Positions 1-11,102 of a DNA stretch of 64,000 nt are shown here, one piece after another (position 1 is the stretch's first letter; each line of letters begins with the position of its first letter). The notes beneath the pieces are model-generated. The model was not told the DNA's origin. It ran no database searches and saw only the letters and a program-made list of their open reading frames with translations. This stretch comes from Ischnura elegans (taxonomy: Eukaryota > Arthropoda > Insecta > Odonata > Coenagrionidae): NCBI RefSeq assembly GCF_921293095.1, contig NC_060254.1, forward strand, positions 105,982,917 through 106,046,916, written 5' to 3'. The position numbers and the translations under genes were made by a program.

Positions 1-292
1 AAAGTAATACATATGTAATGTCAAATAAATGTCTCGTATGGTATGAACTTTCAAATAAATACATAGCCATCCAGTGCCAGCTTGCTCATTTAATCTCTAT
101 CAGCCTCCTGGGCTAAAAATACAACACCAATGACCCTTAAATAAAGACAATAGGTACCTACCCTTGTAAATTTATTAGTACCTTGAGGAAACTTTTTTTT
201 TGCGAAATCATTTGTGTCGTTGTTTTTCAATTCAATTCCATTTATTGCATCATTTTTAATTTCAAATTTACATAAATTAAAATCAATAGTGA
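1..292. other. AT-rich unassigned sequence
   Basis: I see no coding frame, repeat terminus or RNA signal here, only AT-rich sequence with short homopolymer runs. It ends where similarity to the second repeat copy at 3552 begins. Confidence 0.5.
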
Positions 293-1018
293 TGCAATCA
301 CGAATTTCCTTGCAGATATTTCAGTGTTATTTTAAAGCACATAAAAAATATATGTACTTTGTTAATAACAATATCTGGGTTTTTTTTACTGCATTGAAAT
401 TAAATGTTACTCCAAGCAAAATAGCATGTATGTATTTCCCTGTTAGTGTTTCTCATATTAGCATTGGCGGATTTAGGGGGGGGGTGGGGGGGAGGGAGCA
501 CAGGGGCATGTGCACCCTTATACCGTTAAAAAATATACAAGATTTTTAATAATGTCCCATTATCATTGCATTCATTTTGTATTACGAGGTAGCCTAATGC
601 CCCCCCCAGATCAAAATCCTTTTCTTGTGCCCCCCAGAGAGAAATCCTGGATCTGCCCCTGCATATTTAGTGCATATTTACACTATTATCCAACTAGACC
701 ATGTACAATTACTTTTGATAGGTTCTCAAGGTATGCAGAAATATTTTTATACGAGTATCTTTTTTTTGTTCAGATTTCAAAAATTATTATCATCTCGAAA
801 TTCAAAATCATTCATTACTTGTCCCAAAAGTTTCTTAGTACATATCTTGGCTGAAATGTCTTTTTAATGTTAAATCAGAGGTTTGACAAACATACATATA
901 TTTAAAGATGAAACATTGAAATGTTTTGGCTATTGTTTAAATTAAGTTCTCATTAAAAATTTGAGTCTACTAATATATTTTCTAATGCTCACAGGGCATG
1001 GTTGCAAGTAATTTGTTG
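293..1018 (+). repeat. Unknown interspersed repeat, copy A
   Basis: Compared by eye, 293-460 matches 3552-3708 and 672-1018 matches 4636-4972 in the same order and orientation. Landmarks shared by both copies are the segments around CCCTGTTAGTGTTTCTCAT and TATTATCCAACTAGACCA, and the ending CTCACAGGG.ATGGTTGCA. No long frame is shared, so this is a non-coding repeat or duplicated segment rather than a gene. This copy is interrupted by the short hAT-type element at 462-661, which copy B lacks. Family unknown; similarity looks well below 90 percent, so the duplication is old. Confidence 0.65.
462..661 (-). mobile_element. hAT-type MITE (200 bp)
   Basis: The ends read CATTGGCGGATTTAGG and (inverted) CAGGGGCAGATCCAGG. 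The element is flanked by CATATTAG on the left and CATATTTAG on the right, a slightly damaged 8-bp duplication. Internal sequence matches, in opposite orientation, the element at 28387-28584. CA-starting termini plus an 8-bp duplication indicate the hAT superfamily. It has no coding capacity. Copy B of the surrounding repeat shows the uninterrupted target. Confidence 0.75.
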
Positions 1019-1699
1019 CAGTAAAGAAATAAAAAAATCATTAACAATCTGCCCTACAATCTATGACATTGTTGTGATACGACATCTGCTATCATCTCAA
1101 AAAAGGTAAAAATGGGTGATTGGTCAAATCCACAACTTTAAGTTATTCAAATACAAAAAGAATCTTTCACCAATTTGAATAAAAATCTTGCATCCATATT
1201 CACAAAATCAATATTAAAAAATATTAAAAATTGAAAAGTTATTAATAAAGGGTACAGGAAGAGCATGGCCTTATATATACAATGAGTTATTAGAGGAAGA
1301 AAGCTTGCCACGGCGGGTAAGCTAAGAAGGGGGGCATGGTGGTCATTAAGTTATTCAGAGTTACAAAACCTCTAACTAGAAACTCTTTCCCGTAAACAAA
1401 AGCTATCATAGCATTAATCAGTTTCTGGAGGAATTTGTCTGCCATAAAGGTGTATGATTTTGAAAGTGTATGTATTTGTTTTTTTCATGAAATGAGACCG
1501 ATTTACAAAAAATGTGTACCTAGAAAAATGATAACAAAAACAGATCTCATACCATTTTGACGATCTGCCAGAGGCTGGGGGCAGGGGTCATTCCCCAAAT
1601 TATGCAGTGGACTCGTTCCAGTCACGTGCTATGGCTGGAAAATCAATTTACATGATATTATTTAGAAATCAGCTTAAATTGAACTATGGATGATCTACC
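1019..1699. other. Unassigned AT-rich sequence
   Basis: No credible exon, repeat terminus or RNA gene was seen between repeat copy A and the CACGTG-rich MITE. Confidence 0.4.
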
Positions 1700-2188
1700 C
1701 CCAGTGAGGAATGGGTGGTGGAATCCACGTGGAGATGTAACGTGGATACCACGTGTTTTTGGTAGTGGAATCAACGTGGAACCCACGTGGAAATTTGGTG
1801 GAAAAATTAAAACAGCAGTTGGCACTGTCCTAAAACCATTAAAACCTCAACCACTCTATATCTAAACCTTCTATATATGTGTCTACGATTTTTCATGTGC
1901 TCTCATGTCTGCCTTTCCACGAATTATATAAAAATAGAATGTGCGATACATTTTCACATAACTAGCGTGGTTTCAGGATGATAAATGACGCAATGTCACC
2001 AGAGAGTTAAGTTCCACAAATTAGAAATTCTGTTTAACATTTTATGCTAATCACCACAAATCCACTTGAAATCAACGTGGATTCCACGTGGGTCCAACCA
2101 CTCAATATCCACCACCACCATATATCCACGAGTCAACGTGGATTCCACGTGGGTTCCACGTGGATTCCACCACCCATTTCTCACTGGG
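1700..2188. mobile_element. MITE with CCCAGTGAG termini and CACGTG arrays
   Basis: The two ends form an inverted repeat of about 33 bp: left CCCAGTGAGGAATGGGTGG, right (inverted) CCCAGTGAGAAATGGGTGG, both continuing into TGGAATCCACGTGG. CC flanks each side, a possible 2-bp target duplication. Both subterminal regions hold copies of an ACGTGGATTCCACGTGG-like palindrome, with at least six CACGTG cores. Terminal CCC plus dense subterminal palindromes is the layout expected of CMC/EnSpm-type elements, so it may be a non-autonomous member; that assignment is inference. The one internal open frame (2044-2271) is only the repeat read through. Confidence 0.7.
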
Positions 2189-3551
2189 CCCTCATTATAA
2201 CTTATATTATTGCTCCTGGAATTTTTATAAATAGTATGAAAAATTGCTTATGCCAAATGGCCTATAAATAGAGGTCCGTGGAAGACGTTTTATTTTTTGC
2301 TAAAATTCATTTTTAAACCATGTGATTTTTGTGTTATAGAAAATCTTGGCAGTGTTTTATAATGCTACAATTTTTCCACATTTATAGCCATTTATTTTAT
2401 GGAACACGTTTCATGAATACTGATACTTTTATTAAGCATTTTACATAACTTTTAACACAATTTCGATTGTACAAAATTTCTGATAAAACTAAATGAAGGA
2501 AATGGTCAAGTATGTAGTATTGGCATATACGATCAGCTAATGGAAAATCCCCACTCCCTAATATATGTCTATACTTGGAGAGCCATTCCAGAATGTTTGG
2601 ATTGTCAAGTTTCTCTACACTAAACAAAGCCTTTAAAAATGCTTCAGCAGTAGCGACAACAAGTTCCTCCTTTGCTTTCTTTGACTGAGTGACTGTGTGT
2701 TCAAATTCTTTAATTGCAAACTTAGCACAGTAAAATGTGCTCTGTCTTTCACAAAAAATCCTTCCAAGTTGAATTCACTTACCCTGGTATGAGCAGTAGC
2801 ACTAGCGTTTGGAATTTTAAAATTCGTTTCCATCGTTCGATATTTAAAGCTGGAACCACGATAAATAACAGTCCAACCGCAAAACACAACCTCTCATAAT
2901 GGTGTTTTCAAACTGAGTGCTGGGTAATTACGGTATTACCGTAGTACCGTATAACTTACAAATTGACCAAAATATTTCATGTCGTGGGTTCCCTTTCGAT
3001 ACCCCTCACCCAGGTGTTGAGGGAAGGTAGGACATGCAGCTAGATACAACAAAATCGCTTAGTTTTGATTACAGCTGTTGCCAGTCGGCCAGGAAAGGCA
3101 GTGAAATAAGTACATGTAACTCAAAATAATTGGATTCATAGAAACGGGAAAAATTATTTCCCATTTATCAATCCTAAAACAAGTAGAATGAGGCTTTCTC
3201 ACCCGAAGAAATAGATGTTAGATTTGGCCAATGTAAAAATGCTTTCTTTTTGCATTGAAGCTCAGTGGAGATCCGAATATCCGACCGCTTATAAGGAGAA
3301 CCCCTCTCCTCCTGTCCTTTCTGTTCCTACCTTCCCTTCCCCAAATGCTAGCACTTTGTGCCTTCAAATAACTATCCGTGTGTATGGATGTCTTTTAATG
3401 AATCGAATCGCTCAGTTGACGGGATGGCACCGTTAACGGTCGCCTTGGTCACCACGACACCCATTTCAATGTGGCCCAGCAGTGCGCCGTTCACGGCGTG
3501 AAATACAGGCAGTGCTACAGAGAGGCCGCTTTCTGAAGAAATGACTCTTTG
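2189..3551. other. Unassigned sequence between repeats
   Basis: Open frames on both strands here are 60-85 codons, overlap one another and lack recognisable motifs or convincing splice signals. I see no repeat termini. Nothing supportable as a gene. Confidence 0.4.
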
Positions 3552-3720
3552 CAATCAATAATTTCCCTGCAGATATTATCAGTGTTATTTCAAAGCACAT
3601 AAAAACTAAACTATGTTAATACCAATATTTGGAGTTATTTTTTCTGCATTCAAATCAAGTGAAACAAAACAGCATGAATTTCCCTGTTAGTGTTTCTCAT
3701 ATTAGTACATGTTTACATTA

Positions 3721-4634
3721 CGAGAGGGGACCTAACGGTTGAGAGAGGGATCTGCTTTTCCCGTAAAGGGTTCCAAGCAGTGATATTTTCTGAGTCAGTG
3801 TGAGAATCCTGGTCGCCTCTGAGTGCATCTGTTTGTCTGTGGGATTTTTTTGGTTAATCAACTTTTTCCGATGTAGCGAAAAGGTGTGATGGCTGACTGG
3901 CGGGGTGGGCATGCGGCAGTGAAGTTTATTTTATTTATTTTTTTTTGTAGGGGAAAACTCCCGCAGAAACTCTAGTGATGCTTAAAACTGCTTTTGGGAA
4001 TAGTAATCTAAGTAAAGCACGTGTCTACGACTGGTTTTCGCATCTCAACAATGGACAGATGTCGATTGATGACCATCCTCATTAAGGGCACCCGTCAACA
4101 TCAAGAACGGACGGCAATGTTGCAAAAATCCACTCCCTCGTTCAAGAAGATCGTTGCCGAACCATAGAAGAACTTTATAGGTATTTTGCAGAGGTTAAGG
4201 GAAACTATCCGGAGAAAAAGGGCTGATCTTTGGCACACAGGTGATTGGTTCTTCCACCATGACAATGTAGCCGCCCACACCGCAATGTCCATGAAGTGGT
4301 TTTTGACAAAAAAAGGCATCACGCCAATCGTTCACCCCCACTTTTCACCAGATATTGCCACCTGTTACTCTCTCTACTTCCTAGACTGAAAAGGGATATG
4401 AACGGAAAAGGTTTTGGGCCGGTAGATGAAGTTAAACAATAATCGGTGAAAGGCCTAAAGAACATTGATTTTAGTGAATTAAAAAATTGTTTTGAAGTGT
4501 CGAAGTAACGATTAGATGAATGAATGTGTTGCAGTCAATGAGGATTACTTGGAAGGTGATAAAAATTTATAGAGAAAATATTGATTAATGAAAAAGTTAC
4601 TGCGCAATTCCCGTTATTTTTGGCTCCCCTCATG
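3721..4634 (+). mobile_element. Decayed mariner transposon
   Basis: Boundaries were set by comparison with repeat copy A, which lacks this DNA: TA at 3719-3720 and TA at 4635-4636 are the target duplication. The ends, CGAGAGGGGACC and (inverted) CATGAGGGGAGCC, are weakly inverted. The interior holds a broken mariner transposase, described separately. At 914 bp it is shorter than the usual 1.3 kb, consistent with internal deletion. Confidence 0.75.
3955..4575 (+). pseudogene. mariner transposase pseudogene
   Basis: Tc1/mariner transposases cut and paste DNA flanked by mariner termini. The 5' part reads as the mariner helix-turn-helix region (ARVYDWFSHLNNGQMS, then GHPSTSRTDGN and VQEDRCRTIEELY) but has a stop between them. 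It then jumps in another frame to the C-terminal catalytic part: LRETIRRKRADLW, WFFHHDNVAAHTAMS (second catalytic Asp in HHDN) and HPHFSPDIATC, where the family usually has HPPYSPDLAPCD. The tail near 4540 still shows the VNEDYLEGD-like end. About 130 residues containing the first catalytic Asp are missing and several stops are present, so the copy is dead. Family assignment is firm; the subfamily is not determined. Confidence 0.85.
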
Positions 4635-5232
4635 TATTATCCAACTAGACCATTCACAATTACTCTTGATGGGAACTCTATGCAGATATTTTTTATTATG
4701 AGCACCTTATTTGGGTCAGATTTCAAAACTCACAATCATCTTGAACTTCAAACTATTCATTTATTATCCCTAAACTATGTCTTAGTATGAGGGCTGGAAT
4801 GTCTTTTTGAATGTCACATTACGGGTTTTACAAATATATGTATCTAAAGATGAGGTATTAAAATCTCAGGGAAATATTTAAATAAAGTTCACTTCAAAAA
4901 CTTCAATGCACTAATATGCTAATATACTAGTATGTTTTATAACGCTCACAGGGAATGGTTGCATGTAACTTGCTCTCCTAGATTTTAGTGACAAGATTAA
5001 ACAGTGGCATTTACCAGGACCTACGTCACCCTGGGCTTCCCAGGCAACTACCCAGGGTGGCGTAGCTAGGGGGCAACCAAACGCCCAAACAGCAAAATTA
5101 AATTGTTTTCCAATTTTAAAATTTTTTATTTTTTATTCTATCTCATGGTGTAAATTTATTTTTATTTTTGCGGAAGAAAAGGTAGACTTTGTGAAAAAAA
5201 ACTCATAAAGTTTCATGGCTATTATCCATGTA

Positions 5233-7457
5233 CAGTAAAACTTCGATTTTACGCACTTCGATTTTACATCAAGTCTCGTTTTTACGCAGCGGCACTCAAG
5301 TCCGGCCGGAAAGCATAGGGAATTGCAATGGTGAAACTTCGATTTTACATCTTTTCTTGATTTTACGCAGTTTTTCGATTTTACGCAGCATAACCCCAGC
5401 CCCTAAGAGGTCGCTAATCTCGATTTTACGCAGTTGTCTTTCGGCTTGTTTTGAAAATCCGACTAGAGCAATATGCAGTTAGGTTATTATTTCGTCCCAA
5501 TGAGTTGCAAAAATGAATACAGGAACGGTTGAAATGACATCGCGCTGTTGAGCGTGAAACTAAATACATCGCGAATCTAATTATTGCTTCCCCGTGAGCC
5601 CTCTCAGTAATATTTCAGGCTCCATTACGAACGCGAATGTCGCTCTTAGTTCAAATTCGCCGTAGAAGGATATCGAAACCTAAAACACACGGCAATCGCC
5701 GTGTATGCGTAACTACTTTTGATTAAGACATGATCGCTGGAGATATTAACATTATCACCTTTCGTTTATTATTCGACTTATTGATCGATGCTGTTTATAT
5801 CCAGAATTATGAGCTACGGAATATCTATCCCCAACGCAAGGCTTTCTAGAATTTTGCCAACGCTATGTTTTCCGTCGCCCCAGCGAAATATAACGGCGAA
5901 ATGAGTCGTTAAAAATACTCCCGTGCCAAAATTTTGGCTTCCAAGGTGATCCAAAAAAGATAGTCGTACTTCTAGTATGGACGTAAGTCGATGGTGATTC
6001 AACACGATGGTAAAAGCAGCATGCGTTGTCTCATTCCCAGGCTAACCCCACATCTGCGGGACAAATGGAGGCGAGGAAAAATTGCTTGCGCTGCGCGCTT
6101 ATCAGAACCGACTCAACTTGTATCTCATTGTCAGACGGTTTAAGTTAAACATGGTTGGAACTTGAATAGCTATTAGCTTAACTCCGCTAGGTGGCAAGCG
6201 TTTTAACGGAACGGGAGTTAATGCCCTCGGAGAATAACTCGCGTCGTCAATCGTCATGTAATCGTTGAAGTCAAATTCAAGACGTGAGTGATAAGGCAGT
6301 CCCTTTAAACTCAGGAATGGCTTAGCACCATTAAATCGAAATACAAAAAGTGTCCGGTGTTGTTATCAGATATGGGGAAGCAAAATATTACGTGAAGCTG
6401 AGTCACACGGCTTGTGAGTCGAAGGTCCCGGCGCTGAATTCGCGGAAGAATGCCGACAGAGAAGCTATTCCCGGAAGAGTCAATCTACTAATGCTAAAAT
6501 TTCATGGGGAAATGCTTTTTTAATGCGTATAAATTATAAAGAAGGAAAATTTTTCAGGACTATTAGTCATTTTTTATTCATCACGGGCGGCATGACGGCA
6601 GTTGCGCGGTCATTTTAATAGCTCACTTAAAAAAAGTGATCTAAGCACCGGAAAAATCTGAATTTCCGAATATCCCGGGTCCTGTGTGCTGCGTATTATC
6701 TATGGTATGCTATTTGGAGGTAACCAACAACTGGGGTCATTAGCGCCATGAAGTGAGGGCTGGGGGGATAGGAACCCTATGTTGGCATTAGCCAGGTTGT
6801 AATGATAAGCTCAAAAGGGACCAGGACTTAACTTCCCATCTGATGGACAGAGTGGTGCACTGGAAGTGCCCTCCATATTAGACTCAAGTAGGGATAGGGC
6901 CATCTCTGATAAGTCTCTGCTACTGCCAGGACTTGAACCCATGCCCACAGGGTGTAAAGCCTTTGTGATGTATTAGCAAAATTTTGCTCCCTGTTAATGG
7001 GGTTAATTTGGATGACTATCCTCAGGTATCTCATTTTTTCAATCTCCAATCTTTGTTTGTCTGCTGGTGGTTACACGGATATCCTGAAAACTGCTTTTAA
7101 TGAGAATATTTTCGAAAATTAGCTTCTCTGCGACCATTTAGTATCACCATTCCGAAATTTCTCCTGGGTAACAGAAGTAATCTTAGTGCCAGAAATGCTG
7201 GCATTTCAACCATTTTGTTCAACCATGGGAAACACTGTTCAGGAATGCAAAGTTGTTTCTCTTAAGGTAACACGTCATCTTTGGTGTTGCTTTTGAGTAA
7301 ATAAGATTATTAGGCTTCATTTTCCGAGCAATAATGAGCTAGTGTTATCCTGAAAACTATACTCCTCCTCAATACCAACACTTGATTTTACACACTTTGA
7401 TTTTACACAGTGCCCATATTTCGGTCCCTCCAACTGCGTAAAATCAAAGTTTTACTG
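5233..7457. mobile_element. Tigger/pogo-like DNA transposon, non-autonomous
   Basis: The left end starts CAGTAAAACTTCGATTTTA and the right end, inverted, CAGTAAAACTTTGATTTTA. TA flanks each end (5231-5232 and 7458-7459). CAGT-initial termini, AT-rich internal termini and TA duplications are typical of the pogo/Tigger branch of Tc1/mariner. The motif CGATTTTACGCA recurs about five times near the left end and in degenerate form near 7380-7410, probably subterminal transposase sites. No DDE transposase or CENP-B-type helix-turn-helix frame is visible in the 2.2 kb, so it is a non-autonomous or heavily decayed copy. A segment at 6780-7040 with a tRNA-like TTGAACCC block may be another insertion. 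Confidence 0.7.
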
Positions 7458-7627
7458 TATATAATAAAAATATATCACTGCCACTCATATTATGTTGGTT
7501 CTTGAAAAATATAAGTCTATTAAACTATTTGGATTAAAATGTTCTTCTTACCTCCGAAAATGCTCTCTGGTATTTCTTTTTAACAAAAAATGTACACTGC
7601 ATTATACACAAAAGAGGTGATGCTACA

Positions 7628-7848
7628 CAATGGCGCAGGGAGGGGTCAGGCTTTGGAGGATAGACCCCTTCCGCCCCGAATTCAGAGAAATTTTTTAATT
7701 CATTTCATTTTACTTACTTAATTGCATTGATATTAATTATGGAAAAGTGTAAGGATCGATAGAATATCCCTGAGAAAGCTGTAAACCTCACCATTTTGAA
7801 CCATTTACATATCTTAAAATTTTCTGGGGGAGGTCCCAGCACCACCGG
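7628..7848 (-). mobile_element. Degenerate hAT-type MITE
   Basis: Starts CAATGGCGCAGGG and ends near CAGCACCACCG. Its interior, read on the minus strand, matches the element at 8969-9218 (for example AAATGGTGAGGTTTAC versus AAATGGCGACCATTAC, followed by a shared TCAGGGATAT-like block). The target duplication is no longer clear. Older copy of the same family in opposite orientation. Confidence 0.5.
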
Positions 7849-8968
7849 CTTACAATGGCAGGCATTCCATACCATCCTGATCCCACAGCATTGATTGTCC
7901 CCTCTAAAATTCCCCTGTCCTTAATTCCTAGCTGTACCCCTTTCCCCGGACCACTTAATTGGTATACGTAATTGAGGGGTATTCCATACCAAACCCCCCT
8001 TAGTAGGGCAACACAACAGCAGTTTGCTCTGTGTTTTCCCTTGTGCGGGCCCTGGTATTGATGTACAAGTCATTTATATTTTGACCGTAACAAAGATAAG
8101 AGTGCTATCCACAAGCATTCTTGTTCTTTTCCGAATCCAATCAATTCCGCATTACAATATTTGAGTGCTCCAATTTTGGGGATTTGATGGATTTTAGGGT
8201 GTTTGCAGATTATAAAGCATACAAGCCTCAAAGTCTCAAAGTCTGGATCTACAGGCTTTATAGTTGTGTTCGCTAGTTTCCTTGTGTTCACCCATCCCTA
8301 TTTCCTTTGATGCCAAACGTCGGGTTGAATCGACGAGCATTTTCATACGCAAACGACCTGATGCCGGCTATAGCTGACATGGGGGAAGGAAGGTGACTGG
8401 TGAGATAGCTGTGGTCGTATGCATTCTGGCCCTGCCAGAGACCCAACTTAGGGAGACCTTAGGGCCACTGCACCGTAATTAAGCCCGACCCTCCCCTTAT
8501 GGGATCTGCTTTTATCCCACTCCACAATGTTGATTGTAATGCATTTACGTACATGAGTAGGCAAAAAATGTCTTGTGAACGCATAACTCAGCTAAAAGGT
8601 TTGCGCCGAGTGCATTTAAATGGGTTTATTATAGTATCCTTTGTGTCATGTTTTCACTTAGGGCGTGTCAAGAGGTGTGCCTACGCGGCAGGATGACCAG
8701 CCACAGAAATTGCATGATGTCGTACATGTGACATAAAACAAGCTAATGCAAAAACAACAAGAAAAAGGACAGGTGGGATACAACAAGAAGAGGAACTAGG
8801 CGTTTTGGTAGGATGAGAAGTACTTGTGTACTAACTTGGGTAGCAATCTGTGCAGCCATGGTAATGCGCATAGCAGACAGACAAATAGACATCCACTTCT
8901 AAATATATGTAGAAGATGGTTAGCTAGATTTATAAAATCCCTTCTTACCTTTTATAGGAGGAATAGGG
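7849..8968. other. Unassigned sequence
   Basis: Frames on both strands (for example 8070-8291 minus, 8499-8696 plus) carry no family motif and have no supporting splice context. No repeats or RNA genes recognised. Confidence 0.4.
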
Positions 8969-9218
8969 CAGGGGCGCAGCTAAGGACAAAGGCTGGGGGG
9001 TGGGTTTAGGCGCAACTATAATACTTTGGGGCGTGGGGGTATTGCATAACCGCCTTAAGATTAATGGTGTAAAATGGCGACCATTACGGTTTTCTGAGGG
9101 ATATGTGATTAATCCTAATACTATTCTATAAGTAATACAAATCCATTAAGTAAAATGGATTAAACTTAAAAATTTCTCTGAGCTCTGGAGGGGTTTTATC
9201 CCCCACGCTGCGCCACTG
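8969..9218 (+). mobile_element. hAT-type MITE (250 bp)
   Basis: Ends are CAGGGGCGCAGC and (inverted) CAGTGGCGCAGC. The perfect 8-bp duplication GAATAGGG lies at 8961-8968 and 9219-9226. Termini and 8-bp duplication identify a hAT element; at 250 bp it is non-autonomous with no coding capacity. The intact duplication suggests relatively recent insertion compared with the related copy at 7628. Confidence 0.85.
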
Positions 9219-9226
9219 GAATAGGG

Positions 9227-10559
9227 GATGCTCAATTGAGTATTGAGTTTAATTCTCAATTGAATTGCGGTGGAATGATTAGAATGGTAGAAAGTATTTC
9301 AATGTTGTTACAATCTAAGAGTGAGGGATCAATACTTATTCTAGGAATTAAGGTACAGCAATTCCAATGGAAAACCTTGAAAATGTCATATACCTCTGGG
9401 TGGTTGGCCGCCGACATGCCAGGGAGTTGTCCTTGATGTTATGGCCCTGAAATAGTGAAGGCATATAATTGTAGATAAACCTCATTTATTGATGAAAATT
9501 AGAACTGTGTTACATCTTAAGATAACAGAAAAAATGTTATTCTAGACCTAATGTTGTGTGTTTTTAATGTAATAACCACTATTATCCAAGATTATTACAA
9601 GTTTTTCCAAGAGAACTTTACATTTTTTAGAATAAGGGTGTTCATAGGGGAGAATTCTTGTATTCAGAAATGTACTATGGGAGACATAAGTGATAATTAC
9701 ATAGGGGTCAGTGTTTGCCAATATCAATACCACCATGGGAATAGATTATCCCACAGCAAGGTACTATTGTTTTCAATAATTTGTTGAAAACCACACATCC
9801 AATTTTCCTATCAGGGCCAGACCAGTAAAACTTGGATAGCTGGCATACAAGGCTAATTGCACCCAAGGTCAAGGATGTGACGGAACTAGCAAAATTGGAG
9901 TCAAAGTATATGCGATGTGAGCAAAGTCTGGAAACGAGCACGTAGTCTCGTAGCTGATACTATTGCTATCATCATTGATTCATAACTAATTATATTCAAA
10001 TGTGAGTTTGCACAGACTACTCTGAGTGCTTGAAGGAGCTTTGCAGCAGCCTGAAACTATGTACAGTGTCGTTAACCTCAGCTTCAATATCAGTGTGGCA
10101 ATAGAAATGTAATTTAATTAATTATGAATTAATTTGATTAAAATCCTGTTACTTCTCCTTGTTTAAAAGTGATAAGTGCCATGGAAATTGAATTTTCAAT
10201 GGAAATAAAGTACATCCAAATGAATGTTACTTCCAGAATCAGTTAATGAGCAATCTTCCCAGCTATAGAAAAAGGAAAGCAGTCCAATGATCCGTGATTC
10301 TCCTATCCTATTAGGCAAGTTAAGAGGCAGAATATCACTCATGTTTGAATGGTGGCAGGAATGGATCCAGATTGCAGGGGGAGGCACTCCTTTACATTGA
10401 GAGGAATCAAAACATCTGGGAGTCTACCATTTCAATCCTGTTGGCATTTGCATGAGGTGGAAATCTCTCTAGTTTATGTCCACACCAATACTTCTAGGCA
10501 TACAAACATACGATACATTCACTTACCTCTTGAGGTGGGACTTTGGGCCTCGCCGCGGG
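9227..10559. other. Unassigned sequence
   Basis: No recognisable coding segment or repeat terminus. At its right edge, the minus strand has a strong donor-like AAGAG|GTAAGTG at about 10530, downstream of the GC-rich open frame. It may mark an exon end of that unit or be coincidence. Confidence 0.35.
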
Positions 10560-11102
10560 TCACAGGTGGTCTTGATGGCGGTAAAACCTCCCGTCCCCAT
10601 CGGGATGGTTCCGCGACGCTCTCTGTCCCAGGGCCTGGCGGACAAGATCTTCAATCCGTCTCTCTATAACCCCCACCATCCAGTCAATTTCATTTGTAAT
10701 AGACGCTATATCCAGAATTATGTTGTTATACTGTTGCATGAATTCTTCAACTGAGGGACGGTGGAGGTGGGGCCCTGGAAAGTCTTCCACCCCCCTGGCA
10801 GGGCCCTGTCGTTCAACATTGAGGTCTTCCCATGGGTCTTCTACTAGGCCTTCTTCTCCCGGAGGAGGAGAGGCGGTTGGTGAAGGGCGGCCCTCCTCCG
10901 GGGGCAATGGGGACGTGGCTATCGGCATCTCTGCAGTTTCATCTGACGTCGCTGTTTGCGGCAATGCCACGTCAGCCCCTGAAGTCTCCAACTCCTCCGG
11001 GATAGGGCCCTCGGCAGCCAATTCCTCCACCTCTTTGCGTCCTAGGCATCTGCCTATTATAGAGAGGAATCCTTCTTGATCACAAATAAATTTGGGCCCA
11101 TT
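10560..11102 (-). CDS. Unidentified GC-rich open frame, possible exon
   Basis: A minus-strand frame is open from 11102 to a stop at 10560-10562 (about 180 codons). It is much more GC-rich than its surroundings, which fits real or formerly real coding sequence. No ATG opens it; GTG at 11030 or entry through an acceptor upstream is possible. The first part is acidic and Pro/Glu/Ser-rich (SPLPPEEGRPSPTASPPP), a likely disordered linker. The last 60 residues form a predicted amphipathic helix (MQQYNNIILDIASITNEI, then ERRIEDLVRQALGQR) suited to a coiled coil. I recognise no family. The layout, disordered linker plus C-terminal helix, resembles tails of Myb/SANT-like transposon helper proteins, but that is a guess. 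It could also be a fragment of a retrogene. Confidence 0.4.
   Translation of the reverse strand, partial: NGPKFICDQEGFLSIIGRCLGRKEVEELAAEGPIPEELETSGADVALPQTATSDETAEMPIATSPLPPEEGRPSPTASPPPGEEGLVEDPWEDLNVERQGPARGVEDFPGPHLHRPSVEEFMQQYNNIILDIASITNEIDWMVGVIERRIEDLVRQALGQRASRNHPDGDGRFYRHQDHL

Larger units (their letters stand above)
3552..4972 (+). repeat. Unknown interspersed repeat, copy B
   Basis: Paralogue of the repeat at 293-1018 in the same orientation, about 3.2 kb downstream. It is split by the mariner at 3721-4634. Removing that insertion and one TA gives a continuous match to copy A. Non-coding; origin unknown. Confidence 0.65.

Noticed and set aside
6780-7049. tRNA-like TTGAACCC block and 73-codon minus frame inside the Tigger-like element
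   Set aside because: A B-box-like GGGTTCAAGTCC is present on the minus strand, but no A box lies at the right distance; the frame is motifless. It may be a SINE body, but support is too thin for a feature.
10349-11079. Three plus-strand frames over the GC-rich patch at 10.3-11.1 kb
   Set aside because: They are antisense shadows of the minus-strand frame; high GC removes stops on both strands.
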